Assembly (NCBI GenBank): GCA_030615175.1
Contig: JAUWZX010000001.1
Span: 263,840-327,839, forward strand
Source of the DNA: Candidatus Parvarchaeota archaeon
Lineage (GTDB): Archaea; Nanobdellota; Nanobdellia; WJKC01
DNA length: 64,000 nt
Direction of reading: 5' to 3'
Of this stretch, positions 35,669 to 46,085 are shown piece by piece. How positions within the stretch are numbered: position 1 is the first letter of the stretch; each line of letters begins with the position of its first letter. The notes under the pieces are model-generated. The model was not told the origin of the DNA. It saw only the letters and a program-made list of their open reading frames with translations, and ran no database searches. Made by a program: the position numbers and the translations under genes.

Positions 35669-36517
35669 ATGGAGAAGAAATTAACTGCGCAAGGACCGAG
35701 AGACAGGAAATCATACACTGTTACTCTCCCCAAGGAGTGGGTGAAAAAAGAGAAATTAGACGAGTTAAGGCTTGTAGAGCTTAAAGTAGTTGGAAATAAA
35801 CTTGTTATTTCGCCTAGCAAGGAAATACAGGAAGAGGCTATTATTAATGCTGATGACTATAATAAGAGTTTAATTAAGGTTATCCCTGGATTATACAGGT
35901 TAGGAATTAATAAAATCAGGATTAACTTACTTGATAATAATTTATTGGAAAAAATAATTGAGATTATAAATAAAAGATTAATTGGTTACGAAATTATTGA
36001 ACAAAGAAAGGATTTCATAATAGTAAAGGATATTACAAAGGAATCTGGGGAGGATTTCAAGACTATCTTAAGAAGAGTATTCCTTCTTTTATTAGAACTC
36101 TCAAATAGCGAAGACGCAGTTCAAGTAAGAACTCTTGACAAGAATATAAAGAGGCTGATTAATTACTGCCAGAGAATATTAATAAAAAATGGGCATACTG
36201 AATTCTTAAGGACGCCCCTGTATTACTTATTGCTTGACCAGCTTGAAAAGATTGGTGATGAGTTAAAGTGGATTTTAAGCATTAAGAGGAGAAAGGAGAT
36301 TCTAGACAAGATTACTAAGGTTTTCAGGCAGGGTTATGAAGTATTCTATAAGTTTGACCCTAAGAAATTTGATGAATACAGTAATAAGGCATATCAATTA
36401 AAAAATGAAATTAGGTTAGGTGATAAAATTAATACTGGTGATATGTATCTGCATAATCTTGCAAGATTGATTAATTCCTTATCAGGAACCATGCTTATGA
36501 TAAGATTTAATGATTAG
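35669..36517 (+). CDS. AbrB-like + PhoU-like phosphate uptake regulator
   Basis: N-terminal SYTVTLPKEWVKKEKLDE; C-terminal helical PhoU-like region. Confidence 0.78.
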   Translation: MEKKLTAQGPRDRKSYTVTLPKEWVKKEKLDELRLVELKVVGNKLVISPSKEIQEEAIINADDYNKSLIKVIPGLYRLGINKIRINLLDNNLLEKIIEIINKRLIGYEIIEQRKDFIIVKDITKESGEDFKTILRRVFLLLLELSNSEDAVQVRTLDKNIKRLINYCQRILIKNGHTEFLRTPLYYLLLDQLEKIGDELKWILSIKRRKEILDKITKVFRQGYEVFYKFDPKKFDEYSNKAYQLKNEIRLGDKINTGDMYLHNLARLINSLSGTMLMIRFND

Positions 36518-36537
36518 AATTCTTCCTCTAATAAAAA

Positions 36538-36978
36538 TTATTGATTTCCCCATCTGTGTCTGTGCCTGCCGTGAACTCTTTTACTTCTAAGGTTTTTTTC
36601 AGGCACAACGTAAATGTTTTGAGCATCTTCTTCGCTTATGCCATACTTGTCTTTATAATTACTGTTTATTTTCATGCCTAGGGCAAGTCCTAGTTTTTCA
36701 TCAATCCTTTCTATTATATACTCTTTTCCTTCAGTAATGTCTGATAATCGTATGTGAGCATATATTTTTTTCATAAGACCTCCTCCTATTGCAAATTTAG
36801 AGCCTTTAATAAGTACTATGTATCCTAAACTTTTTAGTAATACTTCTACTTCAACATCTGGATACACGCCTAAGTTAGCAAGCCTTGTTTTTGCTTTTCT
36901 TCCTGCATCTACATGTATTACTACTGCTTTCCCAATTATTTCATCCAGCGTGCAAGTAAATTCATTTATTTTTTCCAT
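36538..36978 (-). CDS. FeoA-like SH3 domain protein with His/Arg-rich tail
   Basis: TRLANLGVYPDVEVEVLLKSLGYIVLIKGSKFAIGGGLMKKI resembles FeoA. Confidence 0.6.
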   Translation of the reverse strand: MEKINEFTCTLDEIIGKAVVIHVDAGRKAKTRLANLGVYPDVEVEVLLKSLGYIVLIKGSKFAIGGGLMKKIYAHIRLSDITEGKEYIIERIDEKLGLALGMKINSNYKDKYGISEEDAQNIYVVPEKNLRSKRVHGRHRHRWGNQ

Positions 36979-36993
36979 TTTTGTTTTTTCCTT

Positions 36994-37329
36994 TTAGAAT
37001 TCTTCCTCTAATCTCTTTATGTAGCCTTTCCTTCTGAGCCATGATTCCTGAGTTTTTGAGTATTTGTAAATAACATCTCCTTTAGTTTCGCCTTCAATGT
37101 CCCATGGTTCGACAATTACTAAGTTGCTTTCCTTTAACCATAATCTGCGCCTGAACCTTCCTGGAACCCTGCACCGTCTAGTCCTGCCGTCAACGCATTG
37201 CACATCCATTCTTGCAGCACCAAGTAATTTAATAATGATGCCTATAACTTGTTTGCCTTTAGGTAGTTTAACCCTGATTAATTGCTTACCCTCGCGGAAT
37301 TCCTCTTCACCTTTGAACTTTTTTCTCAT
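36994..37329 (-). CDS. Translation initiation factor aIF1A
   Basis: GAARMDVQCVDGRTRRCRVPGRFRRRLWLKESNLVIVEPWD. Confidence 0.95.
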   Translation of the reverse strand: MRKKFKGEEEFREGKQLIRVKLPKGKQVIGIIIKLLGAARMDVQCVDGRTRRCRVPGRFRRRLWLKESNLVIVEPWDIEGETKGDVIYKYSKTQESWLRRKGYIKRLEEEF

Positions 37330-37378
37330 TAAGGAATAATTAATTGATTCATTAATTAAAAAACTTATTATTACTATT

Positions 37379-37666
37379 CTAAAGAATTTTTACCCACTGA
37401 GCGTGGGGCACTCCCTGTATTTCAGTTACATTTATTATTTTTTTTACTTTTCTTAAAGTATTAATTGATTCCTTGCCAAGAACATTAATAATTGTTGCCT
37501 TGCTTAATTCATTAATTACTTCCTCCTCGCTTGCTTTTAAGTTGCCGTAGAATCCTTTACTTACTTTAATCTTTAAACCGTTTTCCTTTAATATTTTGCC
37601 AAGCAAGTCTTCATCGCACACACAGACTAAGTAGTTATTCCCTGCCATCCTTTTATTCATTATCAT
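37379..37666 (-). CDS. DUF424-like protein
   Basis: 95 aa, between aIF1A and aIF2-beta; YLVCVCDEDLLGK, GVPHAQWVKI. Confidence 0.72.
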   Translation of the reverse strand: MIMNKRMAGNNYLVCVCDEDLLGKILKENGLKIKVSKGFYGNLKASEEEVINELSKATIINVLGKESINTLRKVKKIINVTEIQGVPHAQWVKIL

Positions 37667-38103
37667 TTAATACTCCTTACTGGTTTCTTGCCGCCGCAAG
37701 CCATGCATTTAATAAAGGTTAGCCTGTCTTCCTTTACTAGTTTGGTGTCAGGCTTGCCGCATTCCTTGCATTTAACGAATTCATTAACGTACTTGTTAAC
37801 TTTCTCATTTAATGCAGTGCTTGAGAACCTGCCAGTGAATACTGCTCTTGGACCGTTAATATCGCCTTGCGTTGCCAGTTCTCTTAGTAAGTATTTCATT
37901 AAGTGTTCAGGTTTTCTTGCAATGTAATCAGTAATTGTCTTGAAATTATTAATTATTGTTTTATTTCCTTGAACCAGGCCCCTAACTCTTGGGACTTCAA
38001 AACGTTTTTTTTCAAAGACAACGCTGGGCAGTTGACTCCTCGCTTTCTTTAATAATTCATCATAATTATGTTTCCAAGCCATAAGCATAGAAAATGCAGG
38101 CAC
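37663..38103 (-). CDS. Translation initiation factor aIF2 subunit beta
   Basis: LLRELATQGDINGPRAVFTGRFSSTALNEKV and CxxC zinc ribbon. Confidence 0.93.
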   Translation of the reverse strand: MPAFSMLMAWKHNYDELLKKARSQLPSVVFEKKRFEVPRVRGLVQGNKTIINNFKTITDYIARKPEHLMKYLLRELATQGDINGPRAVFTGRFSSTALNEKVNKYVNEFVKCKECGKPDTKLVKEDRLTFIKCMACGGKKPVRSIK

Positions 38104-38156
38104 TTCCTTTTAACTTTTTCGGCAGGAAATTCACAGATTATTAAGCAAGCACTTGC

Positions 38157-38780
38157 TTAATCAAGTACTTTGTACTTGCCTGCCTTTGGCTCAAAGACAG
38201 AGCCGTCAGCCATTAACTCACGGATTAATTTAAGGCATTCAGGCTTCTTAAGTTCCAATTTATTCATCACGTTTTTTAATTCAGCACCTTTACCTTTATC
38301 CAGTTTCTTAATGATTTCATAAACTTCATTTTTACTTATTGCGCGCAGGACTTTCTTCTCCTCTTTCTCCTTTTTTTCTTTGATTTTCTTAGGTTTGCTG
38401 CTTAACTCAAGTTTTCTTAAAACAAAGAGGTCAGGCACTGCCTTACTTATTATTTCAGGAACAAGGTATGTTTCCTCATTATACTGCCTAACCCTTCCCA
38501 CTAAGTCAATTAAGTCACCTATAACTACTTTATCGATTACTTCAAAATTATTCTCCCATACACGAGCCCTGATAGTCTCTGTGCCGTCATCAAGCACTAA
38601 GAAACCGCTGTTATTATCAAAAGTCATCTTATTAACCACTGTTGCCATCACTCTTGTCCTAGCAACTTTTAAGTCCTTAATTTCAACGTAATCAACTTCC
38701 CCTTCCTTTTTAATGTAAGGATTGCTGACTAAGTCTTTAATTATTAATTTATAAGCAGTATGCCTTTGAGTGAACATCAA
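38157..38780 (-). CDS. RPA-like OB-fold ssDNA-binding protein
   Basis: GFLVLDDGTETIRARVWENNF, C-terminal winged-helix-like region. Confidence 0.8.
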   Translation of the reverse strand: MMFTQRHTAYKLIIKDLVSNPYIKKEGEVDYVEIKDLKVARTRVMATVVNKMTFDNNSGFLVLDDGTETIRARVWENNFEVIDKVVIGDLIDLVGRVRQYNEETYLVPEIISKAVPDLFVLRKLELSSKPKKIKEKKEKEEKKVLRAISKNEVYEIIKKLDKGKGAELKNVMNKLELKKPECLKLIRELMADGSVFEPKAGKYKVLD

Positions 38781-38829
38781 TACTTTTTAATTCAATGAGT
38801 TAATTATAAGCATTTATGTACTGCCGGAA

Positions 38830-40857
38830 TTATCTTGGCAGCATCCTGATAGTGCCATGCTTTGGCTCAAATATTTCTCCCTCGCGTTTCATTTTCTGAA
38901 TTATTTCTTCAGTTTTTCCTTCACTAATGCCTCGAGTCTTTGCTTCTTCAATGATGTTGCCCATTGGTATATTATTACCTAATCTATTAGCAAGGTCTTT
39001 TAGGACTTCTTTAATTATTAAAATCTTATTACGCTGGGAAGCAGTTATTCCAGAAACTATAAGGTCAATGTCTAACTCACCTGTTTCTGGGTCAACACCA
39101 ATCTTTGACAAGCAGAATTTAAGCAAGTTAATAGCTCTCTCAGCATCCTTTCTCGTAACTTTATTAGATAACCTAATCCGCGCGTAAGCCTCGCTTATGC
39201 GCACTAATGCTTCTAACTGCCTTGGACTAATGGGTATTGGTCTAACTTCATCATCACCCATTACGCGCTTATTGCGCAGTGAAACATAAAAATCCTTTAA
39301 TTCATTCATTGCTGAATCAGTTAATTGAGGATTAATCCTCTTAGCATAAGCAATGTACTTGCGCAAGTATTTCTGAGCAAAAATTCCTCTCTCCTTCTTA
39401 GGTGTTTTGGCAACGTCTAGCATGTGGCGTGCAATTTTCTCATCACGCTCCCTGTCAGGTATGTCCTTCATAGGGAATATCAAGTCAAAACGGTTAACTA
39501 GAGTGGCGGGCAGGTCAATTTGTTCAGCCACCGGAGTGTAAGGATTAAACCTTGCGTACTTAGGGTTAGCGGCAGCAAGCACGCTCGCCTGCGCATTAAG
39601 AGTGGCATGAATATTAGCTTTTGCAATAGTAACCACTTGTGATTCCAAGGCTTCATGCATGGCTACTCTGTCTTCATTACTCATTTTATCTAACTCATCA
39701 ATGATTGCGATTCCTTTATTAGCAAGGACTAAAACGCCTGCTTCAAGACTCCAGCCTCTCACGAATTCATCTTTTACTACAGAAGCAGTTAAGCCAACGC
39801 CTGAAGCTCCTTTGCCTGAAACATAACGCGCTTTAGGTGCGAGTGTTGAAACATACTTCAGCATTTGAGTTTTAGAAACACCAGGGTCACCGACTAATAG
39901 TATATGCAGGTCTCCTCTAACTATTGTCCCATCAGACCTTTTCTTCCTGACGCCGCCGAATAATTGCACTACAATAGCTTCCTTTATTTTTTCATAACCA
40001 TAAATTGTTGGGGCTATGGAACCAACTAATTTATCATAAATTTTAGGGTCGCTTGCGATTTTCTTAATTTCATTAACATCTTCATCGCTTAATTCAATTT
40101 CAATGAACTCATATTCCATTGGAGTTATTGAATTAGCATTAATGTGGATGTCAAATCTTGTGCTCTTAGCGCCTGTTCTTAAATAAATAGGGACTTCCTC
40201 AACAATACCTACTATCTGAACTCTCGAGCCAGGACATGTTTTTAAAACAATTGTTGGATCAACCAAGTCCTTGTTTAGTATTACACTAATTCTTTGAGGC
40301 TGCTCGCCTCCTTCCATCATTTCAGGTGATTCTTCAATAACTATTTTTTGAACATCCTCTAATAATTTTTCATGAACCGTGAACTTCCCTCTGCGGCCGC
40401 ATTGAGGGCATCTCTTAGGTTCTTTAACCCTGCTAGTTGTCTGCTTTTGCTCTATTAATTGAGCGCATGCAGGGCATTCAAAAATAATTAATGAACTTGC
40501 AGGCCTCACTTCTGATGCCTGCCTCACTAATCCATCAATTTGTACTAACTTGCTTAAATGCTTTGTCCTGATGTTCTTTACCTTAATAATGTTTGATTCA
40601 GGCAGGTTAGTGAATCTTGGCTCTAAATTAAATCCTAGTTCTTCATAAGCCTTTCTCGCGGTTTCTAAGAATTCCTTAGGGTCTTTAAGTAATTCATCGC
40701 TTATTTTAGGTTCTTGATTGTCAAGTACTGTGAAGTCAATGAAGAATGAGTCCTCACCCCTGCTTGAAGCCAGGGCTATTTTCTTGCCATAATTGTTAGT
40801 TATGAAGTCGCGGAACGTCCTTAATAATTCATCCAATTCAAAATTCCCCCCATTCAA
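38830..40857 (-). CDS. mcm: Replicative helicase MCM
   Basis: LLVGDPGVSKTQMLK, CPQCGRRG zinc region, GIAIIDELDKM, LVNRFDLIFP. Confidence 0.97.
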   Translation of the reverse strand: MNGGNFELDELLRTFRDFITNNYGKKIALASSRGEDSFFIDFTVLDNQEPKISDELLKDPKEFLETARKAYEELGFNLEPRFTNLPESNIIKVKNIRTKHLSKLVQIDGLVRQASEVRPASSLIIFECPACAQLIEQKQTTSRVKEPKRCPQCGRRGKFTVHEKLLEDVQKIVIEESPEMMEGGEQPQRISVILNKDLVDPTIVLKTCPGSRVQIVGIVEEVPIYLRTGAKSTRFDIHINANSITPMEYEFIEIELSDEDVNEIKKIASDPKIYDKLVGSIAPTIYGYEKIKEAIVVQLFGGVRKKRSDGTIVRGDLHILLVGDPGVSKTQMLKYVSTLAPKARYVSGKGASGVGLTASVVKDEFVRGWSLEAGVLVLANKGIAIIDELDKMSNEDRVAMHEALESQVVTIAKANIHATLNAQASVLAAANPKYARFNPYTPVAEQIDLPATLVNRFDLIFPMKDIPDRERDEKIARHMLDVAKTPKKERGIFAQKYLRKYIAYAKRINPQLTDSAMNELKDFYVSLRNKRVMGDDEVRPIPISPRQLEALVRISEAYARIRLSNKVTRKDAERAINLLKFCLSKIGVDPETGELDIDLIVSGITASQRNKILIIKEVLKDLANRLGNNIPMGNIIEEAKTRGISEGKTEEIIQKMKREGEIFEPKHGTIRMLPR

Positions 40858-40958
40858 AGATTATTTATATTCATTGAAATAAAAACTTATTGATTTTATA
40901 AAGTTTAAATAAAAATGTAATGCCTTAACTTCTTATGGAAAAGTAAAAATAAAGAAAT

Positions 40959-41504
40959 TTAAGATTTTTTAACTAATTTTTTAAGTGTTACTGTCAGTTC
41001 CTTAACACTGTCATTTACTTCTTTTGCATTCTTTGCTCCTGTGCAGACTATCTTGCCTGTGCCGAATAACAGGAATGTTATGTGACTGTTCGGTACTTTG
41101 TAAACCAGTCCTGGGAATTGCTCTGGCTCGTACTCTGCGTTCTCAAGTTTGAGTACAAGAGAGTTTAAATTAAGTTTCATGTGCAAGTTTCCTGAGGCAA
41201 CCATGTTCTGTATTGTTATTTCAGGCTTCTTTTTAGTGATTAAATTAACTTTTCTTAATTCTTTTAATATTTCCTTTACTCCTACCTTGACCATTTCTTC
41301 TGATTTAGCGCCTGTGCAGACCATTTTCCCTGAACTAAACACGAGCGCGGTTATTCCTATATGTTTAAGTCTTAGTACTAGTCCTGGGAATTGTTCTGGA
41401 TTGTATTCAGTGTTTGGTAGTGTTGTCGCTAGTTTCTCTAATGGAATGTCCATGAATGTTGTGACGCTTGCAACCACATTTTCAATTTTTATATCTTCAG
41501 GCAT
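40959..41504 (-). CDS. tbp: TATA-box binding protein
   Basis: Two direct TBP repeats: YNPEQFPGLVLRLKHIGITALVFSSGKMVCTGAKSEE and YEPEQFPGLVYKVPNSHITFLLFGTGKIVCTGAK. Confidence 0.98.
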   Translation of the reverse strand: MPEDIKIENVVASVTTFMDIPLEKLATTLPNTEYNPEQFPGLVLRLKHIGITALVFSSGKMVCTGAKSEEMVKVGVKEILKELRKVNLITKKKPEITIQNMVASGNLHMKLNLNSLVLKLENAEYEPEQFPGLVYKVPNSHITFLLFGTGKIVCTGAKNAKEVNDSVKELTVTLKKLVKKS

Positions 41505-41556
41505 TTATAAAACTCCCTTTATAAATGATTTGTAAATGAATTGCCCTTTATAAATA

Positions 41557-41922
41557 CTAATGGTCGTGCCTGTCATAGTAGAATACGTGTTCTCTTTCAT
41601 TAATGAATGAAACATTAAGCGTCATAAATGCTTGTTTTAATAGCTTTTCAGCATCAGTGAGTGGCTGCGTGTTATTAGCGTAATTAAATATTATTTCAGA
41701 AATTTTAAATCCATTAATGTATTGCAGTATTTTCATTACTTGATTAATTATTTCAGCAACATTAAGTTTTCTTCCATGCTCAGTGACTAAGTTAATGAAT
41801 GCTTTATTCTTAAAGCACATGACTTTTGGCTTAATAATTAACCCGTCATGCGTTCTCAGAAATAATGTATAGCCTTCATTAGTATCCAACACCTCAACCA
41901 ATTCAAGCTCAAAAGACTTCAT
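41557..41922 (-). CDS. Hypothetical protein
   Basis: 121 aa, coding-like composition. Confidence 0.55.
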   Translation of the reverse strand: MKSFELELVEVLDTNEGYTLFLRTHDGLIIKPKVMCFKNKAFINLVTEHGRKLNVAEIINQVMKILQYINGFKISEIIFNYANNTQPLTDAEKLLKQAFMTLNVSFINEREHVFYYDRHDH

Positions 41923-42026
41923 CTAAAATCATGTATTGCTGTGTTAAATAAAAAGTCATGGTTTAAAAATTGATAAACTAAAAAGTTTATTAAATTATAT
42001 AAATAAGTTTAGTCTTTGTTTTCTTT

Positions 42027-42896
42027 ATGGGTCTTAATTTCTTCGTTCCATTCTCAGGAACCAAGCATGGGGTTAAGGATCATGTTATTACAATTCTCTC
42101 TTATAATTGGCCTCTAAGCGTTAAGAAGATTTATAATCTAATTAGGAAGAAGTATTCATTAAACATTACTTATCAGGCTGTTTATAAGACTGTTCATGAA
42201 TTAATTAAGATGAGGATTCTGGTACGGGCAGGCGAGAGGAATTATAAATTAAATCTCAAATGGCTTAAGGATCTTCACTCTTACACTGAATTGACTGAGA
42301 CTAATTATTATACTAAGAAAAGACATAATTTGATTATGGGCATCTTGGACGCTAAGGAGGAGGGTTCAATGAGTCTGCTTGTTTTTGAAACATTTTTTGA
42401 TGTTGAAAAGTACTTGTACTACTTGCAAAAGAATTTCGTGTTGAATAATAATGATAAAAGTGTTATCTGCATTCACCATAATCATGAGTGGAGGCCTTTG
42501 TTTTATTTGCGCGCTGAATATAATTGGGTTCGCAAGATTCAGGAACTCGGAGGAGAGACTTATGTTTTATGCGCTGGCAGGACTCCATTGGATAAGTGGT
42601 GCGCGAAGTTCTATAAGAGTATTGGCTTGAAGATTAAGACTGGCGTTAACTGCGCTGGCTTGAGTGAAATCATGGTTTTCGGCAACCTGGTTATTCAAAT
42701 ATTCCTTCCGAGCATGATTAAGAATAAATTACACGAGTACGCTGTTAAGTCAGGCAGTATTGAAGAACTTAAACTGTCACGTCTTGCAATGGACGTTTTT
42801 GAAAAGAAAGCAGAGATTAAGGTTGTTATTAATAAGGACTCTAAACTTGCAGAGCAGATAAGGAAGGAGACAATGAGTCATTTTAAACAGTCCTAA
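42027..42896 (+). CDS. Winged-helix regulator with unknown C-terminal domain
   Basis: LSVKKIYNLIRKKYSLNITYQAVYKTVHELIKMRILVRAGERNYKLN. Confidence 0.72.
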   Translation: MGLNFFVPFSGTKHGVKDHVITILSYNWPLSVKKIYNLIRKKYSLNITYQAVYKTVHELIKMRILVRAGERNYKLNLKWLKDLHSYTELTETNYYTKKRHNLIMGILDAKEEGSMSLLVFETFFDVEKYLYYLQKNFVLNNNDKSVICIHHNHEWRPLFYLRAEYNWVRKIQELGGETYVLCAGRTPLDKWCAKFYKSIGLKIKTGVNCAGLSEIMVFGNLVIQIFLPSMIKNKLHEYAVKSGSIEELKLSRLAMDVFEKKAEIKVVINKDSKLAEQIRKETMSHFKQS

Positions 42897-45800
42897 TATT
42901 AATCCTTAATTCCTTGCCCTTTATCCTGTACTCAACAGCATCTGCTGAAGTCTTGTTAAATAATAATTCTGAATTAGTCTGTTTAGTAACCCAGTCCAAG
43001 TGCTTTTTAAGCATTGTCTTTAATTCATTGTCACATTTAAGAATTATTTTAATCTTCTGGTTTCTCTTTAAGCCAAACTTTTTGCGGGTTTCCTGAATTC
43101 TCCTAATTACTTCGCGGGTGAATCCCTCACTGATTAATTCAGGACCCTGCTTTGTGTCAAGGTAAACGCTTAATGCGTCAGAAATTCTTTCACTGAGAAT
43201 GTTATTAGGTAATTTCTCAGTTATTATAAAAGCATTTTCTGGCAGCACGTAATCCTTACTTTCAACATTAATCTTAACTGACTTTAACTCTAAGAGTCCT
43301 CTTTTAATGTACTCCTGACTTAATTGCGTTAGCCTGCCAATGATTTGTGCAACAACGCCTGGGAATAATTGATTAAGCACTTTATAATCAGGTTTAACAC
43401 TAAAGTCAACCATTGGATTTTCAAATTTTAATTCTTTAATATTCGCCTGCTCCTTAATTATTTCAGTGAATTCATTTAATAATTTAGCATCCTTAGCAGC
43501 CACGTAAGCAGTCATTAAAGGCCACCTCTTATTAATCCCTGCTTTCTCCCTTAAGTGAAGAATTGCTTGAGAAATACTCCTTGCTAATTCAAAACCATTA
43601 ATGAATGATTTATTAAATGGTCTTGCCTTGGGCCATGAAAGCATGAAAACACTCTCTTCTTTAAATCTTAAGCAATTCCTTAAGTTTAAGTACATTTCCT
43701 CAGCAATGAAAGGCGAAACAATTGAAAGCATCCTGATACTGGCACTTAGGACTTTATCAATTATTGCAAGAGCATTCTTTTTCTCTTCCTTGCTCCCGAG
43801 CAATACCCTGTTCTTAATTAATTTTAAGTATTCCCTGCTGAAGTCTTCGACAAGTAATTTCTTAATTAACCGCGGAACTAAATGAATAAAGTAATTATCC
43901 ATGCACTTAGTTGTTTCACTAACTGTCTGGTTTAATCTGTTAATTATCCATTTATCCTCAGGCAATTTAATGACTAGTTCCATCACAGGCTTGTAATGTT
44001 CTATTTTAAAATTCTTTAAAGCATATAAGTGAGTGTTCCAAATCACGTTCAAAGCTCTGTGAGCATCCTTTAAATCTTTAATATTAAATTTTGGGTCAAC
44101 CCCCGGACTAGTTGAGCCAATCTGGTAAAAGCGCAGGCTGTCTGCTCCGAACTTGTTAACCATCTCCTTTGGTTCAATAACATTGCCAGCACTCTTGCTC
44201 ATCTTCTTACCTTTCTCATCAACAACGAAGCCGTGCATGAAAATCTTCTTATAAGGAGCGATGCCCCAACTCGCATTGCTTAAGCAGATAAGCGAGTTAA
44301 ACCAGCCTCTAATCTGGTCCTTGCCTTCAATTATGAATTCCATTGGGAAACTGCCTTTAAAGTAATTCTTCTTCCTTGGGAAGTTAAGACTGCTCCATGG
44401 AGCAGAGCCTGAGTCAAGCCACACGTCTAGGACGTCAGGAACCCGTTTCATTAATCCTTTGCATTTCTTACACTTAAAAGTGACTTTGTCAATGTGAGGT
44501 CTGTGAAAATCAATTTCCTTCTTAAGATTGCTTAACTTTTTTAATTCAGTCCAGGAGCCAACAAGTGTTTTTTCACCGCACTCATCGCAAATCCATATTG
44601 GTAATGGAATGCCCCAGTAGCGCTGCCTGCTAATGCACCAGTCATCAAGTTCTTTAAGCCATGAATCAAACCACGCGCTGCCAGCCCAGTCAGGAATCCA
44701 GTAAACTTTTCTGTTCTGGGCGCGCATCTTATTCCTTAACTTGCTTGTCTTAATGAACCACTGCTTGCTTGCTCTGAAAATTACAGGATTCTTTGAGCGC
44801 CAGCAGTGAGGGTATTCATGCTCAATCATTACATTAGTTAACACGCTGTTGCCGAGCATTTCAGTAATTTTTTTATCATCATCCTTAGCTCTTAAGCCAT
44901 TTAATTCTCCTGACTTATTACCGAAGTAGCCGTCATCATCCAAGTCATTAAAAACAGGCAGTTTATACTTCTTACCGACTTCATAGTCTTCTGGACCGCA
45001 GCCAGGAGCGCAGTGAACAAGTCCTGAACCAGCGCTTGTATCAACATATTTCTTGCTCAGGATTACTGTATGAACATTCTTTTTCTTAGAGTACTCTTTT
45101 AATTCAGGTATCTTGTTAGACAATGGGTGCTCATAATTTAATCCTAATAATTTATCACCTTTAAATTCCTTAATGAATTTGTATTCCTTGTTCATTAATC
45201 CTTGAATGAATGGTTCTGCCAATACCTTGGCAATAATCCAGAATTCATCACCCACTCCTGCCTTGACGTAATCTATTTCCGGATTAACCATTACTGCCAT
45301 ATTAAATGGTATTGTCCATGGAGTAGTAGTCCAAATAATTAAGTACTCATTAGGATTTTCTGTTTTGAATTTGATGTATATTGAATTTTCCTTAATTGTT
45401 TTATAATCAAGTTCATGCTTTGCCAGGGCTGTGGCGCAGACAGGGCACCAAGTAATAACTTTCCTTCCTTTGTATAATAATTTATTCTCCCATGCCTTTT
45501 TTAAAGCCCACCAACTGCCTTCAATGTAAGTATTATTTATTGACATATAAGGATTATCCCAGTCCTGCCAGATGCCTAATCGCTTGAACTCCTTATTCAT
45601 TGCTTCAAGCATTTCTAATGCATATTTCCTGCACATCTTTGTGAATTTATCAATACCTATCCTGAGGATTTCCTTCCTGTTCTTAATATTGAACTTTTTC
45701 TGTACTTGAACTTCTATTGGCAAGCCATGCATGTCATATCCTGGCTGGTCATTAACAATGAATCCCTGTATGCGTTTGTAGCGCAGTATCATATCCTTCA

Positions 45801-45975
45801 TTGCCTTATTCCACGAGTGACCTAAGTGTATGTAGCCGCTGGTGAATGGCGGTCCGTCAATGAATAAGAATTTCTTCTTGCCTCCTCTTTTCTTTACCTT
45901 CTTGTAAACATGGTTTTTCTCCCAGAACTTAATTATTTTAGGCTCTATTTTCTGCGGGTTATACCTTACTTCCAT
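42883..45975 (-). CDS. ileS: Isoleucyl-tRNA synthetase
   Basis: DGPPFTSGYIHLGHSWNKAMKD (HIGH), DQPGYDMHGLPIEVQVQKKF, KMSKSAGNVIEP (KMSKS). Confidence 0.97.
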   Translation of the reverse strand: MEVRYNPQKIEPKIIKFWEKNHVYKKVKKRGGKKKFLFIDGPPFTSGYIHLGHSWNKAMKDMILRYKRIQGFIVNDQPGYDMHGLPIEVQVQKKFNIKNRKEILRIGIDKFTKMCRKYALEMLEAMNKEFKRLGIWQDWDNPYMSINNTYIEGSWWALKKAWENKLLYKGRKVITWCPVCATALAKHELDYKTIKENSIYIKFKTENPNEYLIIWTTTPWTIPFNMAVMVNPEIDYVKAGVGDEFWIIAKVLAEPFIQGLMNKEYKFIKEFKGDKLLGLNYEHPLSNKIPELKEYSKKKNVHTVILSKKYVDTSAGSGLVHCAPGCGPEDYEVGKKYKLPVFNDLDDDGYFGNKSGELNGLRAKDDDKKITEMLGNSVLTNVMIEHEYPHCWRSKNPVIFRASKQWFIKTSKLRNKMRAQNRKVYWIPDWAGSAWFDSWLKELDDWCISRQRYWGIPLPIWICDECGEKTLVGSWTELKKLSNLKKEIDFHRPHIDKVTFKCKKCKGLMKRVPDVLDVWLDSGSAPWSSLNFPRKKNYFKGSFPMEFIIEGKDQIRGWFNSLICLSNASWGIAPYKKIFMHGFVVDEKGKKMSKSAGNVIEPKEMVNKFGADSLRFYQIGSTSPGVDPKFNIKDLKDAHRALNVIWNTHLYALKNFKIEHYKPVMELVIKLPEDKWIINRLNQTVSETTKCMDNYFIHLVPRLIKKLLVEDFSREYLKLIKNRVLLGSKEEKKNALAIIDKVLSASIRMLSIVSPFIAEEMYLNLRNCLRFKEESVFMLSWPKARPFNKSFINGFELARSISQAILHLREKAGINKRWPLMTAYVAAKDAKLLNEFTEIIKEQANIKELKFENPMVDFSVKPDYKVLNQLFPGVVAQIIGRLTQLSQEYIKRGLLELKSVKINVESKDYVLPENAFIITEKLPNNILSERISDALSVYLDTKQGPELISEGFTREVIRRIQETRKKFGLKRNQKIKIILKCDNELKTMLKKHLDWVTKQTNSELLFNKTSADAVEYRIKGKELRINIRTV

Positions 45976-46085
45976 AAAGAGTGGATTAGAAATTTTTCAT
46001 TTTTAAACCCTTTGATTAATTTACTAAAACTTATCCTTAGAAGCCGTAAATATTTAAAAGTAGTAGTGCTATCACAATTAAGATT

